Part shown: positions 36,301 through 45,195 of the stretch, piece by piece
How positions within the stretch are numbered: the first letter of the stretch is position 1
Layout: the number at the start of each line of letters is the position of its first letter
NCBI GenBank assembly: GCA_036583965.1
Contig: JAZBQD010000001.1
Coordinates: 14,347,392 to 14,411,391, forward strand
From: Prunella strophiata
Lineage: Eukaryota > Chordata > Aves > Passeriformes > Prunellidae
Length of the DNA: 64,000 bases
Direction of reading: 5' to 3'
The notes under the pieces: model-generated
What the model was told of the DNA's origin: nothing
What the model saw: the letters and a program-made list of their open reading frames with translations, nothing else
Database searches by the model: none
Position numbers and translations under genes: made by a program

Positions 36301-39300
36301 TCGTGCTGCAACTGTGTCAAACAGGCAGCATTGCCTAGAAAATGCTGACATAGATCTCTCTTGCTTTGGCAGTGGCATTGTTCAGAGACTTTGGCAAGAG
36401 CTCACTGGAACCCACAGTGTCATTTTAGGCAGAGTTTTCTGTAACAATGTGCTGACAACTCAGACACAGGGTGAGGCAGATGAGTGAATGCCTCCTGATT
36501 GAAGCACACACAGCCCACTGCCTTTACACTCTGCTTTTCAGGGCCCTGCTTTCCTTATCTTTCATGCTTTTTACTTTGCTTTCTAGGGTAAAGAAAAATA
36601 CGAAATACTCACTGGAGCGTTCAGAAGTCCTGATGAAATGGTTGCCATGTATGTGGAAATGATTAATAATTTTCCTTTTATTATTGCATTAATAGATCCC
36701 TTAAGAAAAGAGGTAAGATACCACAGTGCAGTGCTTTAAAAACTGGTGGTACTGTTCAATGGCATATCACTGACCTTTTCTCATTTTTACAAAACATGTA
36801 AAATACAAAGCTTCTGATTTTCAAGATTTTAAGCACAAAAATATCACTAGAAAGTGCATCTTACAATTTCTTTGAAGATATTTTATTGGCAATATCCAAA
36901 TTTTTCAATACTTTTTACATAATTTCTGATGGAAAATCCTGGCATTAACAGAATACGGTCACTACACATACTTTAAAGTATTACAAGAATTTGCTTTTTT
37001 TAATCTGATTCTACTTGCTAAACCACTGTTATTTTAGTTACATTTTCCTCTTTATGTACACTATTCAAATTATAAGGTGAAATTGTAAAATTCAAGTGTA
37101 TTACAAAAAATTAATGTGTAGTGCAATATTATTTTTCAAGTGGGAGTAAGGCACCTTGCATTTACCTCTGTTATCAAAGTTAGAGGAGTTAATTAGTGTG
37201 GCCAGTCAACTGTAACAATAAAGCACAATAATATTAAGCATGTTATGAAGCTATAGATGGATAAAAAAGATTGTATAACCTTAAATATTCACATTTATAC
37301 ATGAGGTTAAATTTCCATGTGTTAAAAAAAAGAATAAAAACTTAATTGCTGCAGAACCTGCAATTGTAGGCTGAGATTCCGCGCTTGGACAACAATAAAA
37401 ATTTGCTCTTGGTGTCAAGTTTCATTTTATCTTCTTAAAAACAAATACAGGGAGTTCATTTTCATGAACAAAACACAAAGACTGTGATTGAAGAGAAAAG
37501 CAAAGTGATGTTGGCTCTGTGAATTTGCTCAGTGCCTGAATCAATAATTCTAAAACCAATGAACTGCAAAATCCAACTGATTTTGTCCTTAACTGGAACT
37601 TTAAAAGTTCATTTTTTGAATAACTGTGTTAAGTATTACCTCACTGTGGTTAGCCTTGCCTCCCTGTGTTGTTTCAGTCTGACTCCCTGAATTACCACAT
37701 TCCAAAACACCAGGTCACTCCCCACTCCTGCCAGGGCTGCAAACTTCCTTGAGAATTCTTGTGAAGGAAAATATGTGCAAGATGAGAATCAGCAGGAGAA
37801 TCACAGCACACAGTGAAGGGCAGTTGGGAACAGGGGACAGAGTTAAGGGAAATGCCTCTCCACCTCCTCCTCCTCCTCCTCCTCCTCCTCCTCCTTCTCC
37901 TCCTCCTCCTCCTCCCAAATCTCCAAGGTTTACCCATCCCACATCTTTGCCCCTGATAATTAGATCCTTGAAGATTAGTTCTGGTACCAATTCAATAATT
38001 TGTTGCCAGGCACCAGACCACTTTGGGGCTTAAATTTAAACATTTGTTCTGGTGTCAAAAACTTCATTTTCTCTTATGCACAGGCTTGAAATCCATACAG
38101 GAATGGCACCTGATGGTGATTGCAAGTACATAAGTACAGATCCACAGACCAAGAATGGCACAATTAGGAAGTAGAGATGTTTTTAATTTGAGAACTTTGC
38201 ATTCTGTGGACACAAAGCAAGCAAATTAATTCGTAAATTTCTTCTTTCAAATTCTTTACATATCCTTGTCCTTTATTTAGCCTGGACCATGTACCATGTG
38301 GACAATGTATTAAAATAAAGAAACAAAGACCCTGAAAAATGGAGCTCTGCTAGAAAAGAGAGCATTGTATTCTTCTGTTCCCTATGGGTCCTGCCATTGA
38401 GTCCATGTCTCCTGTTCATTATTTTATGTTCAAATAACTATGACACTTGAAATATTAACACAAAAAGGAGTAATTTGAATAAAAAAATAAAAAATTATTT
38501 TATGTTCCATCAAAATGAAACAAATTTCAGTAGGGAAATCAAAATAGCAGACCCCTACACTTAATTTAATTTAAATATTTTAACTATATTTTGTGCAAAT
38601 AGTGTTGATTAATTTCAGATTAAAATTTATGTTTTCTAGCAAAATCCTAAAACCCAAGGAAAATCCAAGTGGTATGTTTTTCTTAAGCAGACAGATTTAA
38701 AATACAGTATAAAATGTAATATGTTTATATGAAGGGCATATTTAGGATTAAACCCAAATTATTATCTAATTTTTACCTCCACAATTAAAGTTACCATTCA
38801 GTTTAGTTTTTTAAACTCCAGTTGTTTGCTCCATTTGTTTGTGCAGGACAGAAAACAGTGGAGTAGCATCTGTGGTGCCCTTGGTTCCAAATGTTACCTG
38901 ATTGCTGAAGATGCTGCCACACAAATTTCCAGCCTCAAAACTGACCACAACATAAACATAGCAATGTGCAGTGGTGTTGTCCTAAAATACATTAACCAAA
39001 CCAAGGTGTCAGACCTCATAGAACTTTCTGGAATTCTGGATGGTGAGTAGAGGGGGGAAAGGCTGAAACCAAACCCTGCAAGCCACACCTGTAAATATTA
39101 CATGTTTTTATTTAATTATTCTAATTAAATAAATTCTAATTTAGAAAGCACTTGTCAGAAGAAACTGAAATTCAAGTTTTGATTCACAAATCCCTGTCAA
39201 GGGGCTTAAAACAGCAGTCAAGGCTTCAACTGCTGTCAGTTAATACACTGTGAATGTTTTGAACAGGGGTGCCCTTTGACATTGCAGCTAAGTGTCATGC

Positions 39301-42300
39301 AGTTAGATATCAGCATTAAAGAAAATAAGAGAGATGTGGTCAATTCATCTCAATTTTGAATAATTTTAGCATTAATAATTTAAAAATTCAGACACGTGCA
39401 AACTGTTTAAAGTTGCATTTAGACAGATTATTGACTACATATTATTGAGCCTTTGTGGTAAATATTAAGAACCTGTGTAAGATTTCTTTTTGTATCAGAT
39501 TTTCTTTATTCATTTTTATACCTAAGGAATAGATGGACAAATTTAATATAGTTTAGTTTTTCTCTTGTTTCTTAAAAACACCCAGAATTGCTGTATCTAA
39601 GTGAGTAAATAGGAACTAAAAGATTTCATTCAGTCAGGATGGTAAATTCTTTTTTGAATAGAAGAAAAATTATTACTGTTGTGAGGAGCACATTCAGAAT
39701 AAATAGCACAGCCTGATCAGACAGATCAGGACAGGATGTTAGATGTTCCCTTATCCATCTGAAAATGAAACAGAATGCTAATGTAGCAAACTAATACAGT
39801 TTACATTTTTATCAGGTGGGGTTTACTCCTGTTTGTATTTAAGCTTGGATAGCCCAAGGGTAAAAAAAGAATGAGAAGTCCAATTTCTGTGTCAAATATA
39901 TAAAATATACTCTAATGAAGGTGTTCCCTCCTCTTATATATAGGTCAAAGACGTGTTACCATATTAGGAAGCCCAGATAGAGAATCTTCAGATGAGAGCC
40001 TTGTGGATCTGGTGAGTATTGAAAGCTGTTCAATTGCAGAATTGCAAAAATACTGCTTTTACCATGCACTGTTTTTTAAGGAGAAAGCCTTTTTGTGCTT
40101 GAGAAAGAAACAACATTTTACAAAATGGGCTTTTTCTAGGGGGTTGGGTTTTTCTTCCCACAGAGAGTGGTTATTCTTTTGAGTTTAAAGAGAGCACAGA
40201 GGAAATTTGCCAAAGCAGGGAGTATATTCAAAAGTGTGTATGATCCATTTGCTTGCATTAGTTTATAAAAAACCGCGAGTTACTTACAACATTCCTGCGT
40301 AGTAACAACATTTTAAGCAAATATCCTTAACACTACTATATTTAATCTTTTGCAAATAAAATTTCTCTCCATATGCCAGCGAAAATTACTGTTTGCATCC
40401 AGCAAATCCTTCACGGAGAGGTTTTATTTCCCCGTTTTTCTCTGCGGAGAGACGAGGGTGTTAACCTAGACTCAGGATACCGCGTTTAATTTTTGGGAAT
40501 GACTTCACTGGGCCAAGAGAAGGAGTTTTACCACGGGCCCTCTCTCGTTGCAGGCTGTGGGCCTGGGTGCCAGGTTCCTCAAGTTGGGAGGTCTCTCCCG
40601 CGGAGAAAGGGTGGCCAAATACAACCGGCTGCTGGCTATAGAGGAGGAACTGGCCGCGAATGGAGCGCTGCGTACGAGCTTCTTTCTTACTTTGTTTTCA
40701 GCCTGCCATGAATACGGGCACAAAGATTGGAGGGAGAATGATTGAAACTGCACCCCAGGAGGGAAGCGGAATCAAAAGGCTATAAATAAGGGCTGACAAA
40801 AAAAGCCTAGGATAGCACTTGCCACAATGTATATTGTTGTCCTAATGGATTATCTGTTTACTGAATGTTAAAATAGACCCCTTCTTGAGGAGTAGCCTAC
40901 ATTAAGCTTTTTTTTCCCCAGAATTAATTGGTTGGAGTCTTGAAGCCCACGGTGCAAAAAGGAACAAAACAAAAAACCGTGCATATAATGTGTCGAAAAG
41001 CTGCCAAAATGGAATTTTAGGCCAAATACCCCACCTCCCTCGAGGCCCGAAACATATATTGCTAACAAAACTTCATTTCACAACCCTCTTTTGTATGTTA
41101 CATTTCCAGCAAAATGTGTTTGGAAAGCTACAATTGCTTAAATAAAACCCAAGAAAACCCCAAGCTGACGATGCATATTCAGCCTTAGCCACTTTCATGC
41201 ATCTGCCTGCCTGTTTCAGGATCTGCATCTTCTTTTTACACTGTACCAAGGCACTGTTAAATGCTTAACAGTTCATTAGAGCCACTTCTCACTTGCTCAG
41301 GTATCAATCAAGCCAGAATAAAGACGTGCAGTCTAAAGGGGGGCAGAGAGACAAGGAGAGGAAGAAAGGAAGGAAAGGGTTTGCAGGAATTGTATTGTGC
41401 CTTAGAAAAGGAAACACGAAGGAGAATTAAGTCATTTTACCCTCTTGTTTGTAATAATTTCCAGTGTTCTACACGTAGGGTAGCAGCACTTGACATGCAC
41501 ACTATAGAACAAAGTTTTTAGTTGAATTTTTTTTTTGAAAATATGTTGAGCTTTTTGGAATCTCCCCCTTGCTCATAAATAACCATTGTAAAAAACAGAC
41601 ACATAGGAATTCTTCTTTTTTGCTAATAGTTTCACAGAATGCACTTTTCAAAAATAAGACAGATAATTATAGAACTATGAATTGTTCTATATGAATGTTA
41701 ACTGCCTCAGCAGTATTAATAATTGCCTCCTCAAATATTATAGTCTAAGCAAAGGCTCTCGAGTCTGATGAATATTTAGACCTATATCTGATGAAATGAA
41801 ACAGCCACAATCCCCGTTAATCATTTGGCAGAAATGAGATCCAGTAGCTAAATCAACAGCAGGGCAGTGGTGGGAGCAGGTCTGAGCTGCATACCAAGCT
41901 CCTCATTTGCTGGGCAGGAGCTGGGAATGCCCAGGGGAGTGGGCACTCCAAGTGGCTGCGAGGTGACTCGGGGCCATCAGGAGTCCCCCGGGGGTGTGAG
42001 GAGCCAGCTCCGGGCTCGGGGGCATCGAACGCGGCTCTGCCACTGCCTGGGGGGTTCAGAGCAGCCTCCCCTCCCTGGCAGTGGCACCGGGCTGGGCACC
42101 CGGTGGGCACCGTGTGAGGGGCAAAGCTGAGAGGAGCTGCTGCTGAGGGCAGGGGTGGGGAAAGAATCAGAGCTGGGAAAAACCAGGGAGCTGTGGGTGG
42201 CAGTAACAGTGAACTGCTGGGACAGGGACAGCAGAGTCAGCTGATGGGAACCTGGCCAGAGCACCAGGGCAGGGGGAAAAACAGAAGGCAGCAAGGTGAG

Positions 42301-42608
42301 ATGATCAGAGAAGAAAGGAATGCAGTAAATACCCCAGCTCAGGCTGCAGTGCACCATGTCCTGGTCCTGTAATCAAAGTGCTCCTTCCTTTCTAAAGAAG
42401 GACCAGACTTTTAAAGGTGTTTCCAGTCTTGTAAGCATCATTCTGTGTGCACCAGAGAACATTACAACAAACCCCATTACAGCAAACATGAGCTGCTTTT
42501 GTCTTTTCTTCTATTTCAGGTAAAGCAAAACTCGAATTTGTTGATTTTGCTGAAGAATCACAGCCAGAACAACTTCCTGATGTGCTTCCTGCCCCACAGC
42601 AGAATTAG
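25194..42608 (+). CDS. ENO4: Enolase 4 (ENO4), gene span, 14 coding exons
   Basis: ENO4 is the divergent enolase-like protein of the sperm flagellum, needed for normal sperm glycolysis and fibrous sheath structure in mouse (known of the family). The joined exons give 571 residues; the human protein is about 628. Order: a partial docking-type helix pair (residues 1-30), a conserved region ([20 protein letters not shown]), a charged linker from exon 4 (about 128-180), then the enolase fold with [40 protein letters not shown] and [23 protein letters not shown]. Against classical enolases the metal-ligand positions read N364, I409 and E436 (usually D, E, D), while the two active-site lysines appear kept (K462, K513). 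All junctions are GT/AG and phases agree. The ATG at 25194 is the first ATG after the in-frame stop at 23145; homology begins four codons earlier, so the true N-terminus is uncertain. Confidence 0.95.
25862..25927 (+). repeat. 33-bp tandem duplication
   Basis: Two head-to-tail copies of a 33-base unit starting CTGTGGAATTGAAA, differing at one position (T/C). Confidence 0.9.
26318..26385 (-). mobile_element. CR1 LINE 3' end fragment
   Basis: ATAGAATAATTGAATATGCT followed by GGGTTGGAAGAGACCCATAA is the reverse-orientation 3' tail of CR1 (AGAATCA...GGGTTGGAAGGGACC type), diverged and very short. Confidence 0.7.
26465..26593 (+). CDS. ENO4: ENO4 coding exon 2
   Basis: 43 codons, phase 0 on both sides. 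Acceptor TTCCTTTAAG, donor GTATGAG. Contains [20 protein letters not shown] and [16 protein letters not shown], very close to vertebrate ENO4. Confidence 0.95.
26594..27791 (+). other. ENO4 intron 2
   Basis: AT-rich, with T runs just before the next acceptor. No other feature recognised. Confidence 0.7.
27792..27982 (+). CDS. ENO4: ENO4 coding exon 3
   Basis: 191 bases, [20 protein letters not shown] through [13 protein letters not shown]; the last Gly codon is split (GG|T). Acceptor TTTTTCCCCAG, donor GTAGGT. Confidence 0.95.
27983..28837 (+). other. ENO4 intron 3
   Basis: Unremarkable AT-rich intron with a small 16-bp direct repeat (GGGTGAAGATTTCACT type) near 28376-28407. Confidence 0.65.
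28838..28992 (+). CDS. ENO4: ENO4 coding exon 4 (charged linker)
   Basis: 155 bases: [20 protein letters not shown], then a Lys/Glu tract, an Ala/Ser/Pro segment and KQKKGRKSG. The human counterpart is proline-rich, so the linker diverges quickly. The donor GTTTTA is weak; phase (one base carried over) fits exon 5. Confidence 0.85.
28993..30653 (+). other. ENO4 intron 4 with polypurine tract
   Basis: Bases about 29225-29570 are strongly A/G-rich on the + strand (AGAAAAGC and GAAAGAAAG themes), giving artefactual Phe/Ser-rich frames on the -. The rest is AT-rich and featureless. Confidence 0.7.
30654..30823 (+). CDS. ENO4: ENO4 coding exon 5
   Basis: 170 bases encoding [38 protein letters not shown] and HTALLKHNQ. 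It corresponds to the enolase N-domain turn with the ALGAIxAVSLAVAKA-like motif. Acceptor TGTTGCAG, donor GTACATG. Confidence 0.95.
31037..31168 (+). CDS. ENO4: ENO4 coding exon 6
   Basis: 44 codons, [20 protein letters not shown] through VEVSLQQ-like end (read: VELSLQQ). It matches the enolase LPVPAFNVINGG region, here replaced by LPMVTVLNC. Acceptor ATTACAG, donor GTACTG. Confidence 0.93.
31169..32557 (+). other. ENO4 intron 6
   Basis: Contains a moderately GC-rich single-copy stretch (about 31620-32030) and a perfect 11-bp hairpin at 32350-32377 (ATTCCTGCTCA pairing with TGAGCAGGAAT, 6-nt loop). Confidence 0.65.
32558..32623 (+). CDS. ENO4: ENO4 coding exon 7
   Basis: 22 codons, [20 protein letters not shown] then KT. 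Phase 0 at both ends. Acceptor TTAATTTCAG, donor GTACAA. Confidence 0.9.
32624..33431 (+). other. ENO4 intron 7
   Basis: The right third is a long pyrimidine tract (33226-33385, listed separately) that ends about 45 bases before the exon 8 acceptor. Confidence 0.7.
33226..33385 (+). repeat. (TTTTC)n pentanucleotide array
   Basis: About 160 bases of TTTTC repeats, pure from roughly 33290 to 33367 and imperfect on each side. It gives mirror Phe/Ser-rich (+) and Lys/Arg/Glu-rich (-) frames that are not genes. Confidence 0.97.
33432..33479 (+). CDS. ENO4: ENO4 coding exon 8 (micro-linker)
   Basis: 16 codons, [16 protein letters not shown], a basic linker at the place where human ENO4 has a Lys/Gly-rich linker. 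Acceptor CTCAACAG, donor GTAAGA, phase 0. Confidence 0.85.
33480..35221 (+). other. ENO4 intron 8
   Basis: AT-rich, no recognised repeat or second gene. Confidence 0.65.
35222..35389 (+). CDS. ENO4: ENO4 coding exon 9
   Basis: 56 codons. [16 protein letters not shown] and [20 protein letters not shown] are near-identical in pattern to vertebrate ENO4. The classical enolase metal-ligand Asp of GMDVAASE is Asn here (N364). Confidence 0.96.
35390..36586 (+). other. ENO4 intron 9
   Basis: Contains two homopolymer T tracts (about 36105-36123 and 36222-36240). Nothing else recognised. Confidence 0.65.
36587..36712 (+). CDS. ENO4: ENO4 coding exon 10
   Basis: 42 codons: [20 protein letters not shown], then [18 protein letters not shown]. 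It aligns with the enolase PVVSIEDPF strand; the metal-ligand Glu is Ile (I409). Confidence 0.96.
36713..38846 (+). other. ENO4 intron 10 with (CCT)n
   Basis: Largest ENO4 intron. It carries a (CCT)n array at 37862-37915; otherwise AT-rich without recognised features. Confidence 0.7.
37862..37915 (+). repeat. (CCT)n microsatellite
   Basis: About 54 bases of CCT triplets with one TTC slip at about 37893-37897. Proline (+), arginine and glycine (-) runs in open frames across it are artefacts. Confidence 0.97.
38847..39042 (+). CDS. ENO4: ENO4 coding exon 11
   Basis: 196 bases: [28 protein letters not shown], then [19 protein letters not shown]. The enolase GDDL metal-ligand motif reads AEDA (E436); the catalytic-type Lys of LLLKVNQ is kept (K462). 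The terminal Gly codon is split. Confidence 0.96.
39043..39943 (+). other. ENO4 intron 11
   Basis: AT-rich, nothing recognised. Confidence 0.65.
39944..40011 (+). CDS. ENO4: ENO4 coding exon 12
   Basis: 68 bases: [20 protein letters not shown] then DL. It corresponds to the enolase SHRSGETED loop region, altered. Donor GTGAGT. Confidence 0.95.
40012..40553 (+). promoter_or_regulatory. ENO4 intron 12, possible conserved element
   Basis: The right half (about 40260-40500) keeps CpGs in AT-rich context (AACCGCGAG, CCAGCGAAAATTACTG, TTCACGGAGAGG, TCTGCGGAGAGACGAGG). The texture suggests constraint, but conservation is not shown. Confidence 0.3.
40554..40671 (+). CDS. ENO4: ENO4 coding exon 13
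   Basis: 118 bases: [39 protein letters not shown]. This is the strongest enolase C-terminal signature (compare KTGAP.RSER.AKYNQLLRIEEEL). The Lys of the LKLGG segment is K513. Higher GC than the neighbouring exons. Confidence 0.97.
40672..42519 (+). promoter_or_regulatory. ENO4 intron 13, candidate enhancer blocks
   Basis: Two blocks look constrained: about 40900-41260 (AATTAATTGG, GCATATAATGTGTCGAAAAG, AGCTGACGATGCATATTC) and about 41640-41850 (AATTATAG, TCTCGAGTCTGATGAATATT, CCCCGTTAATCATTTGG). The remainder (41860-42260) is GC-rich. If real they could regulate VAX1 or other neighbours. This is inference from texture only. Confidence 0.3.
42520..42608 (+). CDS. ENO4: ENO4 coding exon 14 and stop
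   Basis: 89 bases ending in TAG at 42606-42608: [28 protein letters not shown]. The C-terminus is short and diverges from mammals. Acceptor CTATTTCAG; phase agrees with exon 13. Confidence 0.88.
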
Positions 42609-44984
42609 TTGTCTCCACAGCTCTCAGCCAGCCCTGCAGGTTCACAGCCTGCCTGCCCAGCTCCAAGAGAACAGCACACAAACCTAGGCTGTCAACATTA
42701 ACTTAGGGATAAATTTCTAAGAAAAAACATTTTACTAAGAAACTCACATATTAACTATTCCTAAATCCATTTATTTTCAAGCAGTTCAGCCAAATATCTC
42801 TTCAGAGATATTTGCTGGCTTCTCTTTTCCCAGGGACCATTGGCTTCAGCTGAAACTGAATTAACTGAGCAGTGACTATAGTCTGAAAATAGCACAAAAT
42901 TCTGTGCTGCATTTACAAATTGACAAAACAAATACTGCTGTGTTAAGTCCAAAACTAAATGTTTGTTTTGAGAAAATCAGAATCTCCCTCCATACAAAGA
43001 GGAAGCTGTTGACAAACAGCAAAAAAAACCCCAAACACAAACAGAACACCACATTTTACAAGAAAACAAAGGCCTTGAGTGTTTTGCTGCTCCATCCCCC
43101 CCACCCCCTCAGTGCTGCTCTGTGATCCAGCCTGCAAAGGAGATTTTGCTCCACTTGTAGCCCTCAATACAAATGCAAACCCCAAATGTTGGGCACAGAG
43201 CTGTGACTGGCATCAGTAGGAAGCCTGCTCCAGTTGACAGCAGTGAGTAACAAGTCAATTCCACAAGGTCTGGGAAACTTGTCAGGAGTCTTTTTAATAA
43301 GCAACAATGAAAAGGTAAAGAAATAATTTATGTTCTAGGTAACAAAACAGTTTAAGTAAAAGAAATGCTTCTTGAAAAACTTCTGGGTTTTGCATAATTT
43401 GAAAATCTGAACATATAATACAGCAGCAATAATTTGAGGAAAAAATACATATATGAAATTTTGCATTTAAAGTTCAGTGTAACAGACAACTAAGTAAAAA
43501 ATTAACAACCAGAATCAACTGCCCCCAAGAAATGAAAATATTAATGAGAGACAAATTTCCACAAGTTTATGAACTGTATGTAATTCAGTCATTAGATCAA
43601 GTCCAAGATTTTCGTAGCAAACATGCAAAAACCACCAAAATAGATGTGAAACCACCACACTCATTACTATCATTTTATTTTTAGGAAAAGCACCAGACAG
43701 TTGCATGCAGAGCCAAACCAACAAACTCAGAACATTCATCCTTCAATACTATCACTGTTTCAAATAATTAAATAAAAAAGAATCCAAGTGCATTCAAGTA
43801 CGTGCCCACCCAATTTCAGTTACACCAATCTTTAGGTAAATCCCTGATTCCATTTGTTCATTATAAAAGAATGAGATACTGTGCTGAATTTAAAGAGACT
43901 ACAATGGAATGTGAATTGGCAGTGGAGCAAATCAATGATGTTCCCATCTCACCACTGTCATAGGAAATAAGGGCTGAGGGAAACTGGGATTTGTGTTATC
44001 AAATACAGACACCTGAAGTGTCACCTAATAAAGAAATTAATGCCACCAGTGTGTGCCAGGTTCAAAGCAAGGGCTCATTTGTTAGCACTGTGAGCTTTCA
44101 GCTGGGAGTTCTCAGAATGCTGATGATTCCCAATAACTTGCAGTCCTAGAATGAATCCCAAATGCAGCCCATACCCACTGGAGCCTAAGGCAAGTTATTT
44201 CTGTGCAGCAGTGAAAACAGACTCCAGCTGCAGCAGTTCCAAAAGCTGCTGTGTAACATTAAAACAAAACTTGGGAGCAAGTCCTCCTTTGCAAAGCTTT
44301 TAGCCCAAATGAGAGCACCAGTGCCAGCCCACAAACCCCTGACTCTGGCTATCACTGCCAAAAATCTTGGTACCACAATGAGATGCTGCACTGCCTCTGC
44401 ATTTCAGTCTCTGTCCCCTGACAGTCTGAGACAGAAGGGTTGTGCTTGTGCTTTTCATTTCCTCCCTGTGTGGGGACAGCAGGCAGGGGACCAACAAGAT
44501 CTTGGTTTAAGTGGGTATCAAAACATTTTTAGAGCAATGTGTCTAAACACATTTTTATTAATAATTAGTAACACCCCCCCTACTGAGGCTGATGAGGGTG
44601 TAATCACTTCCATGGTCTAACCCAAACCTGTCCAGCTCAAGAGGGATGCAAGGGGCTTCTGGCAAGCTTTGGAACAGACCTTCAACAAGGCATCTTCTCA
44701 ATAAAAGAAGAGTTTAAAAAGCCTCTTCAAATCCATTTTTAAAGGTAACTGACACTATCTAAGAAATTAATAACCATACCTGCAAAATTAAAATGGGAAA
44801 GGGATTTTGAGTGACACACAGTTATTTAACACTTCAGTGCATGTAACAAAAGCTGCATACAAAAGACCATTTCAATCTGTATTATTTCTGTCTGGAGTAC
44901 AGACCATGGCCCCTAGTAACACACCTAAGCAATTCACATGTCCAGATAATGATTCCCAAAAGGTACAGCCTTGCAGAGTAACAA
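42609..44984. other. Convergent 3' region of ENO4 and SHTN1
   Basis: The stop codons are 2,376 bases apart. On the + strand AATAAA occurs at 43771-43776 and 44027-44032. On the - strand AATAAA (read as TTTATT on the +) occurs at 44554-44559, 43674-43679 and 42770-42775. Which signals are used cannot be decided, so the 3' UTRs may or may not overlap. No further coding sequence is seen. Confidence 0.6.
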
Positions 44985-45195
44985 TTAACAGCTAGAACTA
45001 TCTGTTTCTTTTATTTTCCCAACATTAGTTTCTTTATGCAGTGGTTTGCTTTTTTCCTCTTTCACTTTGTTCTGGTTCAGGGTGTTTTCAGACATTTGAT
45101 CCCCACTGGTGGACACAGGATCTAAAACTACCACGGATTCTGTCTCTTTTTCACTGCTAGAAGATTTTCTTGTCAATTCTGTGTGACTAGTTGAT
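44985..45195 (-). CDS. SHTN1: SHTN1 last coding exon
   Basis: 211 bases on the -. It starts with one base completing a Gln codon, then STSHTELTRKSSSSEKETES, VVVLDPVSTSGDQ and the end KIKETDSSSC with TAA at 44987-44985. The VVVLDPVS and ETDSS-C motifs identify the long-isoform C-terminus. Acceptor TTTCTTCTAG. Confidence 0.97.
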
